Shown: positions 24,326 through 33,240 of the stretch, in pieces
Position numbering within the stretch: the stretch's first letter is position 1
How the letters are laid out: each line of letters opens with the position of its first letter
Origin: Diplonema papillatum
Lineage: Eukaryota > Euglenozoa > Diplonemea > Diplonemida > Diplonemidae
DNA: 64,000 bases
NCBI GenBank assembly: GCA_030068145.1
Contig: JAPJBO010000479.1
Span: 62,001-126,000 of the forward strand
Direction of reading: 5' to 3'
Notes under the pieces: model-generated
What the model was told of the DNA's origin: nothing
Database searches by the model: none
Seen by the model: only the letters and a program-made list of their open reading frames with translations
Position numbers and translations under genes: made by a program

Positions 24326-24400
24326 AGATAGGGAGAGAGAGACTCATCTCTCCGGGGAGTATCCGGTCTCCTCACATCGCCATTTCTGCCACGCGACCGT
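24326..24400 (+). repeat. dispersed repeat family F3, short copy
   Basis: GGGAGAGAGAGACTCATCTC, TCCGGGGAGTATCCGGTC and CTCCTCAC match F3, lacking the AGTGCAGGGACC block. It lies in the intron just upstream of the 24040-24219 exon. Confidence 0.7.
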
Positions 24401-24517
24401 TTGCGAGCGCTTTCTTTTGTTTGTGCGCACTAGCGGAACTCACCGAATTTGGTAAGTTCGTAGTGGTCCACCCCAACTACTACTTTTTAGTACCAACATT
24501 GCGATGTTAACACAAAA

Positions 24518-24700
24518 AAGAGAGAGAGAACCGAACTAGAGTGCAGGGACCATCTCTCCGGGAGTGTCTGGACTCCTCACTACTGCCGCGTACTACTACG
24601 GCCAGGTCGTTCCGTCGGAGGCGCGAAGCGAACCGCGCCCTGCCACAGAGGATGACTGCGTCGATGGTGGCGCTGACGGGGGCGTTGATTGGTATCCCAG
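24518..24700 (+). repeat. dispersed repeat family F3, longer copy
   Basis: A GA run followed by GAGTGCAGGGACCATCTCTC and then TACTACTACGGC and GTCGATGGTGGCGCTGA. It matches 13970-14170 over most of its length. It is preceded by the repeat shared with 11870-11985. Confidence 0.75.
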
Positions 24701-24768
24701 CAGGGACAGAGCAGCATTGTTGTTCGCACTGAAGCCGCCGCGACCAGCAGAAGTAAGAGTGGACATAC

Positions 24769-24850
24769 GCGGAACATTTTGACGATGCCTTGCATGTAGC
24801 CGCCGCCCGAGACGTACGGTCCTCGTACAGCGCCGAAGACGTTGTAGATC
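24769..24850 (-). CDS. candidate small exon of the O-fucosyltransferase-like gene
   Basis: An 82-bp stretch flanked by a CATCCGCAG acceptor and a CGC/GTATGT donor. In the frame that joins the next exon (24219) in phase 0 it encodes IYNVFGAVRGPYVSGGGYMQ and GIVKMFR. It needs a two-base overhang from the previous exon, and I could not find a clean donor giving that phase at the end of exon 1, so another exon or an unusual donor may lie between. Confidence 0.45.
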
Positions 24851-25619
24851 CTGCGGATGGAAACGGTGGTTGCTGGGGAGTTCTCGGATCGCGCAAAGAC
24901 TGGGTGGCTCCTCTTGGGCAGTAATCACCCTTCGCTGAAGGGTGCTGATTGCCGGCTGAATGCGTATTGTCGCACCTGCAACATCACACAGGGAGAGAGT
25001 TAGACAGCCTATCGAGCCTCAGACACTCCAGGATTGCGTTTCTCTAAGCGGACAGATGCGCCTCAAAAGCACCGAAATAGATCTCGGCAGGACTGATTCC
25101 CTCACACCAAAGTGTTCACAGGGTGCCTGGTGACAGGGCTACGTTCGCGGGGCTGAACTCAAGTGGGATTGGTCAAGAGAAAGCTTCGTGAGCTCCGAGA
25201 AGTCGTGATCAAGTCTGTGTACCACAGAAGGCGCGAACTTAACGCAAGAACCCTTCACACGTTCGAACGCGTTGGCCAGAAGGCAAACACCACAACGGAG
25301 CAGGCGCCCGGCAGGCAATATATCTCGGCAGGACTAATTTCCTCACTCCGAAGTGTTCACAGATAGTCTTGTGAGAGAGCTAGGTGCGCGGGGCTGGACT
25401 CAGGCTGCGGATACTGCGGTGTGCTCCACGTATGTCGCTGGCTTGGATCTGAAATAAAGCATACATTACAGTCGGAGCATCGCTCATGTGCTTGAACGTG
25501 GAAGCAGCTGAAAGCGTCGTGTGAAACGAGACGCAAGCGGTTTCGTGGATGATCTGTGTGGAAGGGAGTGGAAGTCGCTGCACGGGCCAAACAAACGAGA
25601 GAGGACCTTCAGAAAATAC

Positions 25620-25945
25620 TCGAGGGACTGCCTTGTGCTCATTTCGACGAAGGCTAGAGGGGGAGAAAACAATACAACTACAAAGTGGGTCTTTTCTGTA
25701 CGCCCGCCACTAAACCCAGATGCACTGTGTTTCGTGTGGGCTACTGCACATTTACCTCCATTTACCTCCTGGTTTTTAACTGGCAGTCTCCTCAGGTTTT
25801 TCCTACAAAGGAGTGCTTCGGTCCTTAGCCACGGACACATAAGGCGACCACCAGACGCGGAACCTGAGTGTCTGCAGGTGTGTAAGTCGGCTGTGGAAGC
25901 TCGTCACAGCCAGGATCACCCGTGCTACGAGAGCACAGGAAGATT
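25620..25945 (+). repeat. dispersed repeat F4 followed by F1 fragment
   Basis: F4 runs from TGCCTTGTGCTCATTTCGA through GGCTAGAGGGGGAGAAAAC, CCCGCCACTAAACCCAG and GTTTCGTGTGGGCTAC to CTGGCAGTCTCC. Other copies lie at 39195-39390 and 48950-49060. An F1 3' portion (CACGGACACATAAGGCG to CACAGCCAGGATCACCC) follows directly. Confidence 0.8.
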
Positions 25946-26049
25946 CACAGGAAGATTCGTCTCGGAGAGAGTTTGTTCTTCGCTTACACCACCGTGTGTT
26001 GTTTTCTTCACTCGTGACTTTGACCTGTTGTGTTTGTGTCTTGTGAAGG

Positions 26050-26175
26050 GGTAGACCCGCATGACCTCACGTCCGTTCAACACGTGGTTCGGTAGTTACA
26101 GCACTTGGGATCCCTTCGGTTCTTTGTCTGGCAGCTTTTGTCGAGCATTTCCTTCCCAGCCGCCGCTTTTGTAAA
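26050..26175 (+). repeat. dispersed repeat family F7
   Basis: GGGTAGACCCGCATGACCTC, ACGTCCGTTCAACACGTGG, TTCGGTAGTTACA and GGGATCCCTTCGGTTC match 57935-58060 closely, and a shorter copy is at 51590-51640. It supplies the apparent C-terminal tail of the long minus-strand frame ending at 26077, so that tail is almost certainly not coding. Confidence 0.85.
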
Positions 26176-26199
26176 AAAGAAAAAAGGAAAGGAACAGAC

Positions 26200-27279
26200 C
26201 AGCCCTTCGGAGGCGTGAAGGAATTCGACCTCCTGCGAGTGCCCGAAGGGCCCGCCCCAGAACGCGGAAGGCTGGCGGGTGGTTGTGGGGCGGGTCTTCA
26301 CCTTCGGCTTGATGGCGATGCAGTCAGTCTTGTACGCCTCGCGGTTCGGGTTCGGAGGCGCCTGCGGGCTGATCTTCTCCCGGAACTCCTCCGGCAGGCC
26401 GAACTGCAGCAGCACGTCGACGGTGGCCTCGGTCTGCTGCTTCCACTCCGCGTACGTGATGACGGACACGCACGGCAACTGCTTGAGGAGGCCTGGCATG
26501 TCGATGAAGTCGGACATCTTCAAAAACTGGGGGTCAGACCCCGATCGGAACGCGGGGATCGTAAACTGCATCTGCGGGAGGACCGCCGTTCTCCCGACTT
26601 CGGCGGCCAGCAGCAGAAACGGAAGGATCGTCGACCAAATGCCCGACGCAAACCCGACCTGCACGGCCGGCAGCATCAAGTACTTCTCGCCGCCGCTGGG
26701 CCCATCGCCGGCGCCGCCGCTGGGTTCCGCGAGCAGCGACGCCCGGACGCGCAGCGGCGAAGGGGGTCGCCTGGGGGGTGTCGGGGCGGCAGTCCTCCTC
26801 GCGGCTTGGCGGGGCGAAAGCACCGGCTGGACAGGGGACGGGGCCGCGGTGCTTCTCGGCTTGGATTTCGCGGCTGGCGGCGTGGGGCCTGCCTCCCGGA
26901 CCAGCGTCCGGCGGCGGTCGACGACTGCCTGCAGCTGCAGGGTGCGCCAGGGCCTCGCCCGCTGCCGGAGCGGCCTTGCCTTGAAGGTGTAGTCCTCGTG
27001 GTACACTTTCCGGAGCTTCTCGTCTTCGGCGTCCTCCTGCTGCCCATCGCCGGTGGTCGGTTGCCTTCGGGCGGCGGCAACGTCGAACACCGAGTCCAGC
27101 AAGCCTTGCTCGTCTCCTTGCTGCAGGTACTCGTCCGTAGTCTTCAACCGCGTCTCGCGGGCGGGCCGCGCCGGGCTGGGCTCGCCGTGGCCCTGCATCG
27201 CAGGGTACACCAACAGCACCACGACTGCCATCAGCAGCGCAACCGTCAGGTGAAGCCTCTTCGTGGTCGGCTTACCCAT
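26200..27279 (-). CDS. O-fucosyltransferase-like gene, first exon
   Basis: Encodes the N-terminal part of a type II membrane protein: a short basic cytosolic end (MGKPTTKRLH), a transmembrane anchor (LTVALLMAVVVLLVYPAM, residues 10-28), a Pro/Arg/Ser-rich stem to about residue 195, and the first catalytic block EKYLMLPAVQVGFASGIWST, then LAAEVGRTAVLPQM. That block (kYL, glycine loop, helix, RTxVLP) is the signature start of O-FucT-type folds. Location is inferred to be Golgi. I start at Met 27279; an upstream in-frame Met (27318) would put 13 basic residues ahead. The frame stays open to 26077, but the last part lies in an F7 repeat, so the exon ends near 26200; the donor is not resolved. Confidence 0.65.
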
Positions 27280-27817
27280 GGTTGCGGGTGTCTTTCTGTT
27301 CCCCCTCCCCCCTCTCACCTCTCTGGTATCGAAAGATTGCAGTGCTAGTAGTCACAATCGTCGTGACGCCTCAGGGCACGGGGCACGGGGGCTCGAGGGC
27401 GAGGGATGAAGAAGCAGCGCTCGCGCGTGTTCAGCGCTCGCGCTGAACACAAGCTCGTCGAGACGGTCAGCCACAGGGCAGAGCGGACGGGGTTGTGGCA
27501 CTGTGCTGCCTCCGACTCAAGCTTTGCAAGCTGTGGTTGACCGTCACGTTCCTGGACCAGAAGCGGCCTTTTTCTTTTTTCTTCTTTTCTTCTTCTTCTT
27601 CTGTTAGGTTCGGTAGTCTTGTGCTTTTTTTTGTCACGACGATTCCGGATGGGATCGTTCGGATTGGTGTCTTTGAGGTTCGGTGGCTGGGATGGAAAGC
27701 TTGTTGCATCGGGTAGTTGTTAGATTCTAACTCGTCCTTGAACCAGGACGCCCGTGCTGAATTTCACGCTGGCTCTTAGTAGGTGGACAACAGTCACGCG
27801 TTGACGCTGAAACGTGT
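27280..27817. other. spacer between glycosyltransferase gene and Penelope-like element
   Basis: Carries an F6 repeat (27425-27580) and a TTCTTC-rich stretch. No gene seen; it should contain the promoter of the minus-strand gene starting at 27279, but no motif is distinctive. Confidence 0.45.
27425..27580 (+). repeat. dispersed repeat family F6
   Basis: Nearly identical to 33095-33240 for about 145 bp, from GCTCGCGCTGAACACAAGC through GACGGTCAGCC, GCAGAGCGGACGGGGTTGT and CAAGCTTTGCAAGCTGTGG to GGACCAGAAGCGGCC. It begins with a GCGCTCGCGC palindrome. Confidence 0.9.
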
Positions 27818-30800
27818 ATTTTAGAGTTAAAGTTCGCTTGAAATTCCGTGGTTTTAGGGTCTCCGTGTGACCGTTCATGAATGGGTTCTCTTAGAGCAAG
27901 GGTTACGGGTTGTATATTTAGTGCACGCTTTCGTTATGGGTTATGGCTAGCCATGTCCGGGACTGTTTGTGACCGACACCAAGTACTTTCCTTCGTGGAG
28001 TGTAGTCTTGGGCCCCCCACGTTCTACAAGTTGAGCAGGGGTTGCCTTGTAGCCCGTACCGGTCTGTTGTCCGCGTTTATATGTATTTTCTCGCAGTGTG
28101 GTGCTTGGATTTTCTCGCAGTGTGGTGCTTGGATTTCGCGGCACTTGCGGTGCTTCATGTGGTGCGGGTTGTTTCCGTCCTAAGATAAGGTTTTTTTTTG
28201 GGTAGATTTGCAGGGTAAAACTGTTCGTTGCTCGCCACAGTTAAGGCACACTGGGTACCCGTGGTTAGTGAGGTTATTCGTCTGATGGAGTCGTCGTTGC
28301 TGTGCGTTGTTTACAGTGCTTCTTTTTGCACCAGGGCTTATGGTGTCGTAGACTTTTGAAGAGTGGTTTCCCCACGGTTCGTCCGTCGCTGTGGCAGTAG
28401 GGACATCTCTCTCGTTTCTGGGTGGTGCTTCGCAGCGTTGTTTCTGCTTGTGACTTAGTTCTGGTTGGTTTCTTCTTGCAGTAACGTAGGTGCGTCCGTA
28501 ATCCTTGTTTTCCCTTCAGTTTGAGGCCGGTTGTTGTTGTGCGTGTGTGGCAGTGGGGACATCGTAAGTCGTCTTCACTGCTGGTCTCTGTTTCCGCGGT
28601 GGTACTGGAGGTCTGTGACGTGCCTGGTGTTGTGGGTGTTTGTGTGGGGGGTGTGCTGTCGTGTCGTTGTGTGGGTGTGTCGGTAGATGTCTCGTCTCCG
28701 CGCATGGCTCTAAGTATACTTTGCGTCGAGTCCGGCTCTTGTGTTGTGGTTCTGGACGTGGCAGGCTTTGGGGGTTCATAGTGGTTGTGGTCTATGGGTG
28801 GCGGGACATCCGTCTGTGGGTAGTCTTTGAGCTGGTAGACGCAGAGGTAAACTTCGTTGTCGGCGTAGTTTTGTGTCGAAGTGGAGTGCGTCTGTAGTCC
28901 GTCGAAGCGCGTCCATCGTTGGTTAGCGTCGATATCGTTGAGGGCGTGGATGACGTAGTGCCCTGCGTTGTTGTGGCCGGAGTGTACTGCTATGGCTTTG
29001 AGAACGAGTGGTGTGTTTTGTCCTGGCAGCGTGATAGAGTGGTCGGCGCGTATAGCGGTACGGTTCGTCGCTTCGTGTCTACGGGCTCTTTGAAGCTGAA
29101 TCAACAGCATTGAATTAATGCGGTGAAATGTTGTTGTTGTGAGGGTGGTATCGGTGATTTTGCAGACTTCGCATCTGTAGTCGGCGGCGGGGCCAGGTTT
29201 GATGTGGTTGTTCAAGCACCGTTGGATCGAGTTGTCGATTGGAGGTAGAAAGGTTATGTCGTGGTCTTCGGGGGGGTTGGTTTTGTTGTGGTTGCAGTTT
29301 TTACAAGTAGTTGTCGTCGTCGTTGTATGTCGTAGACCGTTGAAAGCATCAGGGCGATGTTGCTGGCAAGCTTGGTGTGCGAGGTTTTCGTCAAGAAGTG
29401 CTGTGGTGATGGCCCTTAGCACTTCCCCGAGGTCGCATTGCTGCCCGTTGCCGAACGGTCCGTCGATGTTGGCGAAAACGTGCAGCAGTGTTGCTTGCGT
29501 CCGTTTTCCTGTCACCCAAGCGTGGACAGCTGCCGTGCATTCGCCTTTCGTGTGTGTTGGGCAGTCGTGGTATGTGACTACTTGTTGTGCCATGTCTGTG
29601 GCGGCGATCAAGTTGAGGGCCGCTTGCAGAAAACAGGAGTTTGTGGTGGTGTATCTCGTGAGTTTCGACATGGTCCTCGCTCCGGCGGCTGCGATTGCTG
29701 CCGCTAAAGTGATGGTTGCTGCTAGGTTGGCTACTCGGTGTTTCAAGGTGAACTGTGGTTGTGGTTGTGAAAGGAGGGTTGTTGGTCTTTCCTCGTGTTC
29801 GTGGGTTGTTGAGGAGTGGCTGTCTGTCATTGAGTCGCGATCGTCCGGTGTTACAGGCAGTTCGGCTGGTTTGAAGTTAAGGGGTTGGTGTCTTCCGGCG
29901 TATTCTGGCTCTTCCATGCGCGGTTTGCCGCTCTTGAAACGCGCAATGCTGTACCCTAAGAACGGTTTTAACTGGCTGTGTAGTCGTGGTAGGGTTCGGA
30001 ACTCCTCCGTCAGCCAAGCTTGCCACGGGGGGTAGAGAACTCTGGGGTGGTGCCCCCGTTCGAGCATCGCGTATACGTTGCGCTGGATCTCGACGCGAAG
30101 GTCCTGCCAGTGGTTGGTTTGTCGGATTGCCCTTATCAGTGAGCCTTTGAAAATGCCGCTGGCCTGTGATTTGGGGGCGGTGGTCTGGTGGTGTGTAAAC
30201 CGGGTGCCGAAGGTTTTGGGGTGCACGCTTAGTCTTATGTGTGGTGGGTGTGGTGTTGCGGGTCGTTCAATGCGTATACGTATTCCAAGGAAGACGATGT
30301 CGTCGCGTGCAGCTGTCGTCTCTTTGTACTCCATACGATAGAGTGATTGAGGTGGTGGTTTGCAGTCCCATTGGAGGAAGTCATCTATGAATCGCCATGT
30401 GTCGACGTGGGCTTTGGCTTCGTCGACTTTGCCATCTGCTAGCAGTCCGTCTATGTACTCGGACTCCACACTGTAGCAGTACAAGTTCGCCAGGTCCGAA
30501 CTTGCATTGCCTCCCATAGGTATGCCTTCCGTCTGGCGTAGTATGGTTTCGTCCTGCTCGATGTAGGCATTGTCGATGACAAAGTTGAGTAGGGCTTTGA
30601 GTTCTTCTTTTGTATAGTTTCGACTGGTGTTGTTCGCCCCTTTGCCGAAACTAAAAGTCTTTTTGCCCTGTTGCTTAGCTCCTCTTCTCCTCGTATTCAT
30701 AAGCTTCGTCGACAGCTGAACCAACCCTGCGCTTGAGATCCGCGTGCGGTAGGTTGGTGTACATTGTCGTGAAGTCGGGTGTTTGTATCTCAGATGGGTT

Positions 30801-31834
30801 TGACGCTGTTTGACGTTGAGGGCTATGTCGTCGGGGCTCTCGGTGAAGAAGACCTTCTTTATTCCCGTCTGTCGTTGGTTCCGTCGGTCCTTTTCCTTTA
30901 TCGTCCGCATTATAGCCTTCAGCAGTCCGGACAGCTCTAGGTGGGCGTTCGTAGTAGTTGCTTTCGGTTTCTGCTTGCGCGCGGTTGTCTTGTTGTCTTT
31001 CCTTACAATGTCTGTTGCTACGCCCGCAATCCACCGGAAACTCGGTTCGGCTTTATGTAATTTAAGACTGCCGTAGAGGTAAGGTAGTCCGCCTTGTGCT
31101 TGTAGTTTGAAAGGCTCGAGTTGCTGCTTGTGCTGTTGTTGTAGCTGGGTCTTCGTAATATTTTGCTTCTTGTATGTGGCACTGGTTTGTATTTGCTCCC
31201 GTAGTGTGTTTGTGTAGTACGCCTTGCAACAAAAACCGAAGTCGTGTGTGGTTTTGTCTACGGGCAGTATCACCAGGTCTTGTTTGAGTCTCTTGAGTTC
31301 TTGCGATGCGATACGGCTCAACGTTTCTTCGTCAGATGGTGGTAAGGTGGCGAGGCGTCCCGAAAGTTCGTCCTTCAACGCTGTTCCAAAAGCGGAAGCG
31401 TTTGGTTCCGACGGGTAGTATTTTTCTACGTATTCGTCTATGGAAGTGTGTAGTCCCTCTTCGAGTGCGTGATGGTCCTGGTAGCAGCGGTATTTTCGTC
31501 CGCGCTTGATACACTCAGTGAGGCCTTTGTCTTGTGTTATATCGAAAAGGTGTCCGATCGCGTGTCCTTGAATGTTCTTGTCGCCACGGTAGTGTCGGCA
31601 CGCGCATTGATCGGGTGGACCGAGTGCGAGGTCTGGCAGGCTTTTACTGACTTCTGTGACGTTCTGGACACGTAGGAACAGGGGTGGGTTTAGTCGGAAC
31701 GTCGTCTTGGTGCGGTCTAGAGTGCGTCGGTTAGGGCATGCTTCGCGTATTTGTGGTTGTTGGAGTAGGTCGTTGAGGTGGAGTCGGTGAATGTGATCAC
31801 TTCCATGTGTGATGATCAAGCGTGCTGTTGCCAT
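27818..31834 (-). mobile_element. Penelope-like retroelement with USP domain
   Basis: Minus-strand element made of one long ORF (28274-31834) and a 3' region of about 450 bp ending near 27818. The 3' end is fixed by comparison with the truncated second copy at 56743-57254, which shares everything from just inside the ORF end to the GAGTTAAAGTTCGCTTG tail. The 5' end is not defined; nothing upstream of the ORF repeats in this window. The 3' region contains a direct 24-bp duplication (TTCTCGCAGTGTGGTGCTTG) absent from the second copy. No target-site duplication, terminal repeat or GIY-YIG endonuclease domain was found. Confidence 0.8.
28274..31834 (-). CDS. Penelope-like reverse transcriptase fused to USP-type protease and zinc fingers
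   Basis: An 1186-residue frame. N-terminal and RT part: a CxC region (about 77-115), DKT at 193-195 in the position of the PLE DKG motif, YLYGSLKLHK (252-261), motif B QTEGIPMGGNASSDLANLY (434-452), motif C FIDDF (482-486) and FLGIRI (515-520). Residues 720-1005 form a ubiquitin-specific-protease-like domain: Cys box NSCFLQAALN with C734, paired CxxC zinc fingers (CKNC 844-847, CEVC 888-891), LLIQLQRA, and His box GHNNAGHYVIHAL with H959. The C-terminus has two C-x2-C...H-x3/4-C fingers (1092-1119, 1144-1169). RT motif A (TMYTNLP) is found in another frame, so the copy is nearly whole with about two breaks. RT function is known from the family; deubiquitinase activity is inferred from retained Cys and His boxes. 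Confidence 0.8.
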   Translation of the reverse strand: MATARLIITHGSDHIHRLHLNDLLQQPQIREACPNRRTLDRTKTTFRLNPPLFLRVQNVTEVSKSLPDLALGPPDQCACRHYRGDKNIQGHAIGHLFDITQDKGLTECIKRGRKYRCYQDHHALEEGLHTSIDEYVEKYYPSEPNASAFGTALKDELSGRLATLPPSDEETLSRIASQELKRLKQDLVILPVDKTTHDFGFCCKAYYTNTLREQIQTSATYKKQNITKTQLQQQHKQQLEPFKLQAQGGLPYLYGSLKLHKAEPSFRWIAGVATDIVRKDNKTTARKQKPKATTTNAHLELSGLLKAIMRTIKEKDRRNQRQTGIKKVFFTESPDDIALNVKQRQTHLRYKHPTSRQCTPTYRTRISSAGLVQLSTKLMNTRRRGAKQQGKKTFSFGKGANNTSRNYTKEELKALLNFVIDNAYIEQDETILRQTEGIPMGGNASSDLANLYCYSVESEYIDGLLADGKVDEAKAHVDTWRFIDDFLQWDCKPPPQSLYRMEYKETTAARDDIVFLGIRIRIERPATPHPPHIRLSVHPKTFGTRFTHHQTTAPKSQASGIFKGSLIRAIRQTNHWQDLRVEIQRNVYAMLERGHHPRVLYPPWQAWLTEEFRTLPRLHSQLKPFLGYSIARFKSGKPRMEEPEYAGRHQPLNFKPAELPVTPDDRDSMTDSHSSTTHEHEERPTTLLSQPQPQFTLKHRVANLAATITLAAAIAAAGARTMSKLTRYTTTNSCFLQAALNLIAATDMAQQVVTYHDCPTHTKGECTAAVHAWVTGKRTQATLLHVFANIDGPFGNGQQCDLGEVLRAITTALLDENLAHQACQQHRPDAFNGLRHTTTTTTTCKNCNHNKTNPPEDHDITFLPPIDNSIQRCLNNHIKPGPAADYRCEVCKITDTTLTTTTFHRINSMLLIQLQRARRHEATNRTAIRADHSITLPGQNTPLVLKAIAVHSGHNNAGHYVIHALNDIDANQRWTRFDGLQTHSTSTQNYADNEVYLCVYQLKDYPQTDVPPPIDHNHYEPPKPATSRTTTQEPDSTQSILRAMRGDETSTDTPTQRHDSTPPTQTPTTPGTSQTSSTTAETETSSEDDLRCPHCHTRTTTTGLKLKGKQGLRTHLRYCKKKPTRTKSQAETTLRSTTQKRERCPYCHSDGRTVGKPLFKSLRHHKPWCKKKHCKQRTATTTPSDE

Positions 31835-32221
31835 TTTGTTCGATGGGCTTCATCTTCTATCGGCGCTAGTTGGCTGTAAGAGAACGAGAAACAAAACGGC
31901 AGACATGCTAAGAGCAGGGTCAGAATAAAACGCGGGGAGACGCACAGGAAAAAAAAATAAAAAACGGCAAAATGCGAGAAAGGCGAACTGTGTCACGTGC
32001 ATGACCGAGCGTTGTAGAAATGGCGAAGATCGGGTCGCCGTGGCCGCGCGAGACAGCGGGCATAGGGGGAAGGGGCAGGGCTTGCTTCGGGTTCGTTAGT
32101 TTTCACGGGGACCCGCTCCCGCAATTCCGACTGTGGAACCTCGGTTAGGCTAGCCAGTACTGGTGGTCAGTCGGGCTGGTGTAGCTCCGGAGAAAAGGGC
32201 GTGTGTGGGGCGGGGAAGCAC

Positions 32222-32445
32222 GGGGGGGACTGCAAGAACGTGCTTGGAATGGATATCTGCTCAACACCGCACTGATCCCGTCTGCCGCCGCGCTTAAGCC
32301 ACGGACACATGAAGGCGGACCATCACCAGCGCAAAACCTGAGTGTCTGCAGACAGGACAGGGATGTGAGTCTGGTATGTCCGGCGGCTGTTCGTAGCTCG
32401 TCACAGCCAGGACCACCCGTGCTACCAGCACGGGCGAATCCGTCA
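32222..32445 (+). repeat. dispersed repeat family F1, well-preserved copy
   Basis: Complete in order from GACTGCAAGAACGTGCTTGG through GCTCAACACCGCACTGATCC, CCACGGACACATGAAGGCGG, TGTCTGCAGACAGGACAGGG and GTCCGGCGGCTGTTCGTAGC to CACAGCCAGGACCACCCGTG and a GTGCTACCAGCAC hairpin. Confidence 0.88.
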
Positions 32446-33094
32446 CGGGGAGGAGGCCCCCTACAACTGGGTCAACCGTGTCTTGAGCAATCACTTAAAA
32501 ACCTCAGGGGCCCGCCAGAAGCACGGAGGGGGGGGCAGGTCTTGTCTCATTTTCTTTCGTTTCTATGAGGACCCACCCGCCCCCGCAACTGTGATTGCCC
32601 AACCCAACCGAACACCTTACTTTCGATAAAAATCCCGACGTCTCGAGTGTTTCGTTGAGTGTGTTGCGCTTTCGCCAGCGTCGATTTGGTCACTTTTTGC
32701 CGGCAAAAACTAGTCCTACGTAGCCTACCAGTCCTCCAGCCTAAGCTCCGCTTGACATCAAGAACTAACAACGCAACGTCGAAGATAATCCAATTGGCGG
32801 CAACTTCTTGTTCGGGGTTTGAGGGGCAAGCCAATTCTAAAAGAAACAGTCCACCTCAGACAGAAACTCGGCCTTTGTGTGTGCCGAGCCAGTACTCGCT
32901 GTAGAAGCTGGAGAAGCGGGCGTGGGAGGGGCATGTCTTGCTTCGTATTATTTGTTTTTCTCCCCCAGCAGAGCAAACCTGCTACACGGGAGCCAAGCTT
33001 CACGTGTTCGGCGGTACTGCAGAGCCACGGGCCTACGGGTCAAGTGGCTACCGATTTCCCAAACTAAAGCATCAAGGCTTGGCGCACTTTGGGG

Positions 33095-33240
33095 CTCGGC
33101 GCTCGCGCTGAACACAAGCTCGTCGAGACGGTCAGCCGCAGGGCAGAGCGGACGGGGTTGTGACACTGTGCTGCCTCCGACTCAAGCTTTGCAAGCTGTG
33201 GTTGACCGTCACGTTCCTGGACCAGAAGCGGCCGTTTTCT
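33095..33240 (+). repeat. dispersed repeat family F6
   Basis: Near-identical to 27425-27580. It is preceded (32985-33035) by a piece, ACACGGGAGCCAAGCTTC plus GTGTTCGGCGGTACTGCAG, that also lies upstream of the lectin gene at 9540-9580. Confidence 0.88.

Larger units (their letters stand above)
24851..26199. other. intron region filled with dispersed repeats
   Basis: No coding signal recognised. It contains an F4 copy joined to an F1 fragment (25620-25945) and an F7 copy (26050-26175). Two ACTCCGAAGTGTTCACAG-like blocks about 240 bp apart (near 25110 and 25350) show a further local duplication. Confidence 0.5.

Noticed and set aside
26215-27348. 377-residue plus-strand frame opposite the glycosyltransferase exon
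   Set aside because: Arg/Gly-rich antisense frame without domain; the minus strand has the anchor, stem and O-FucT block.
27881-28183. Plus-strand frame of 100 residues, also seen at 56805-57095
   Set aside because: Its duplication looked like conservation of a gene, but both lie in the 3' region of the Penelope-like element on the opposite strand, so the similarity comes from the element.
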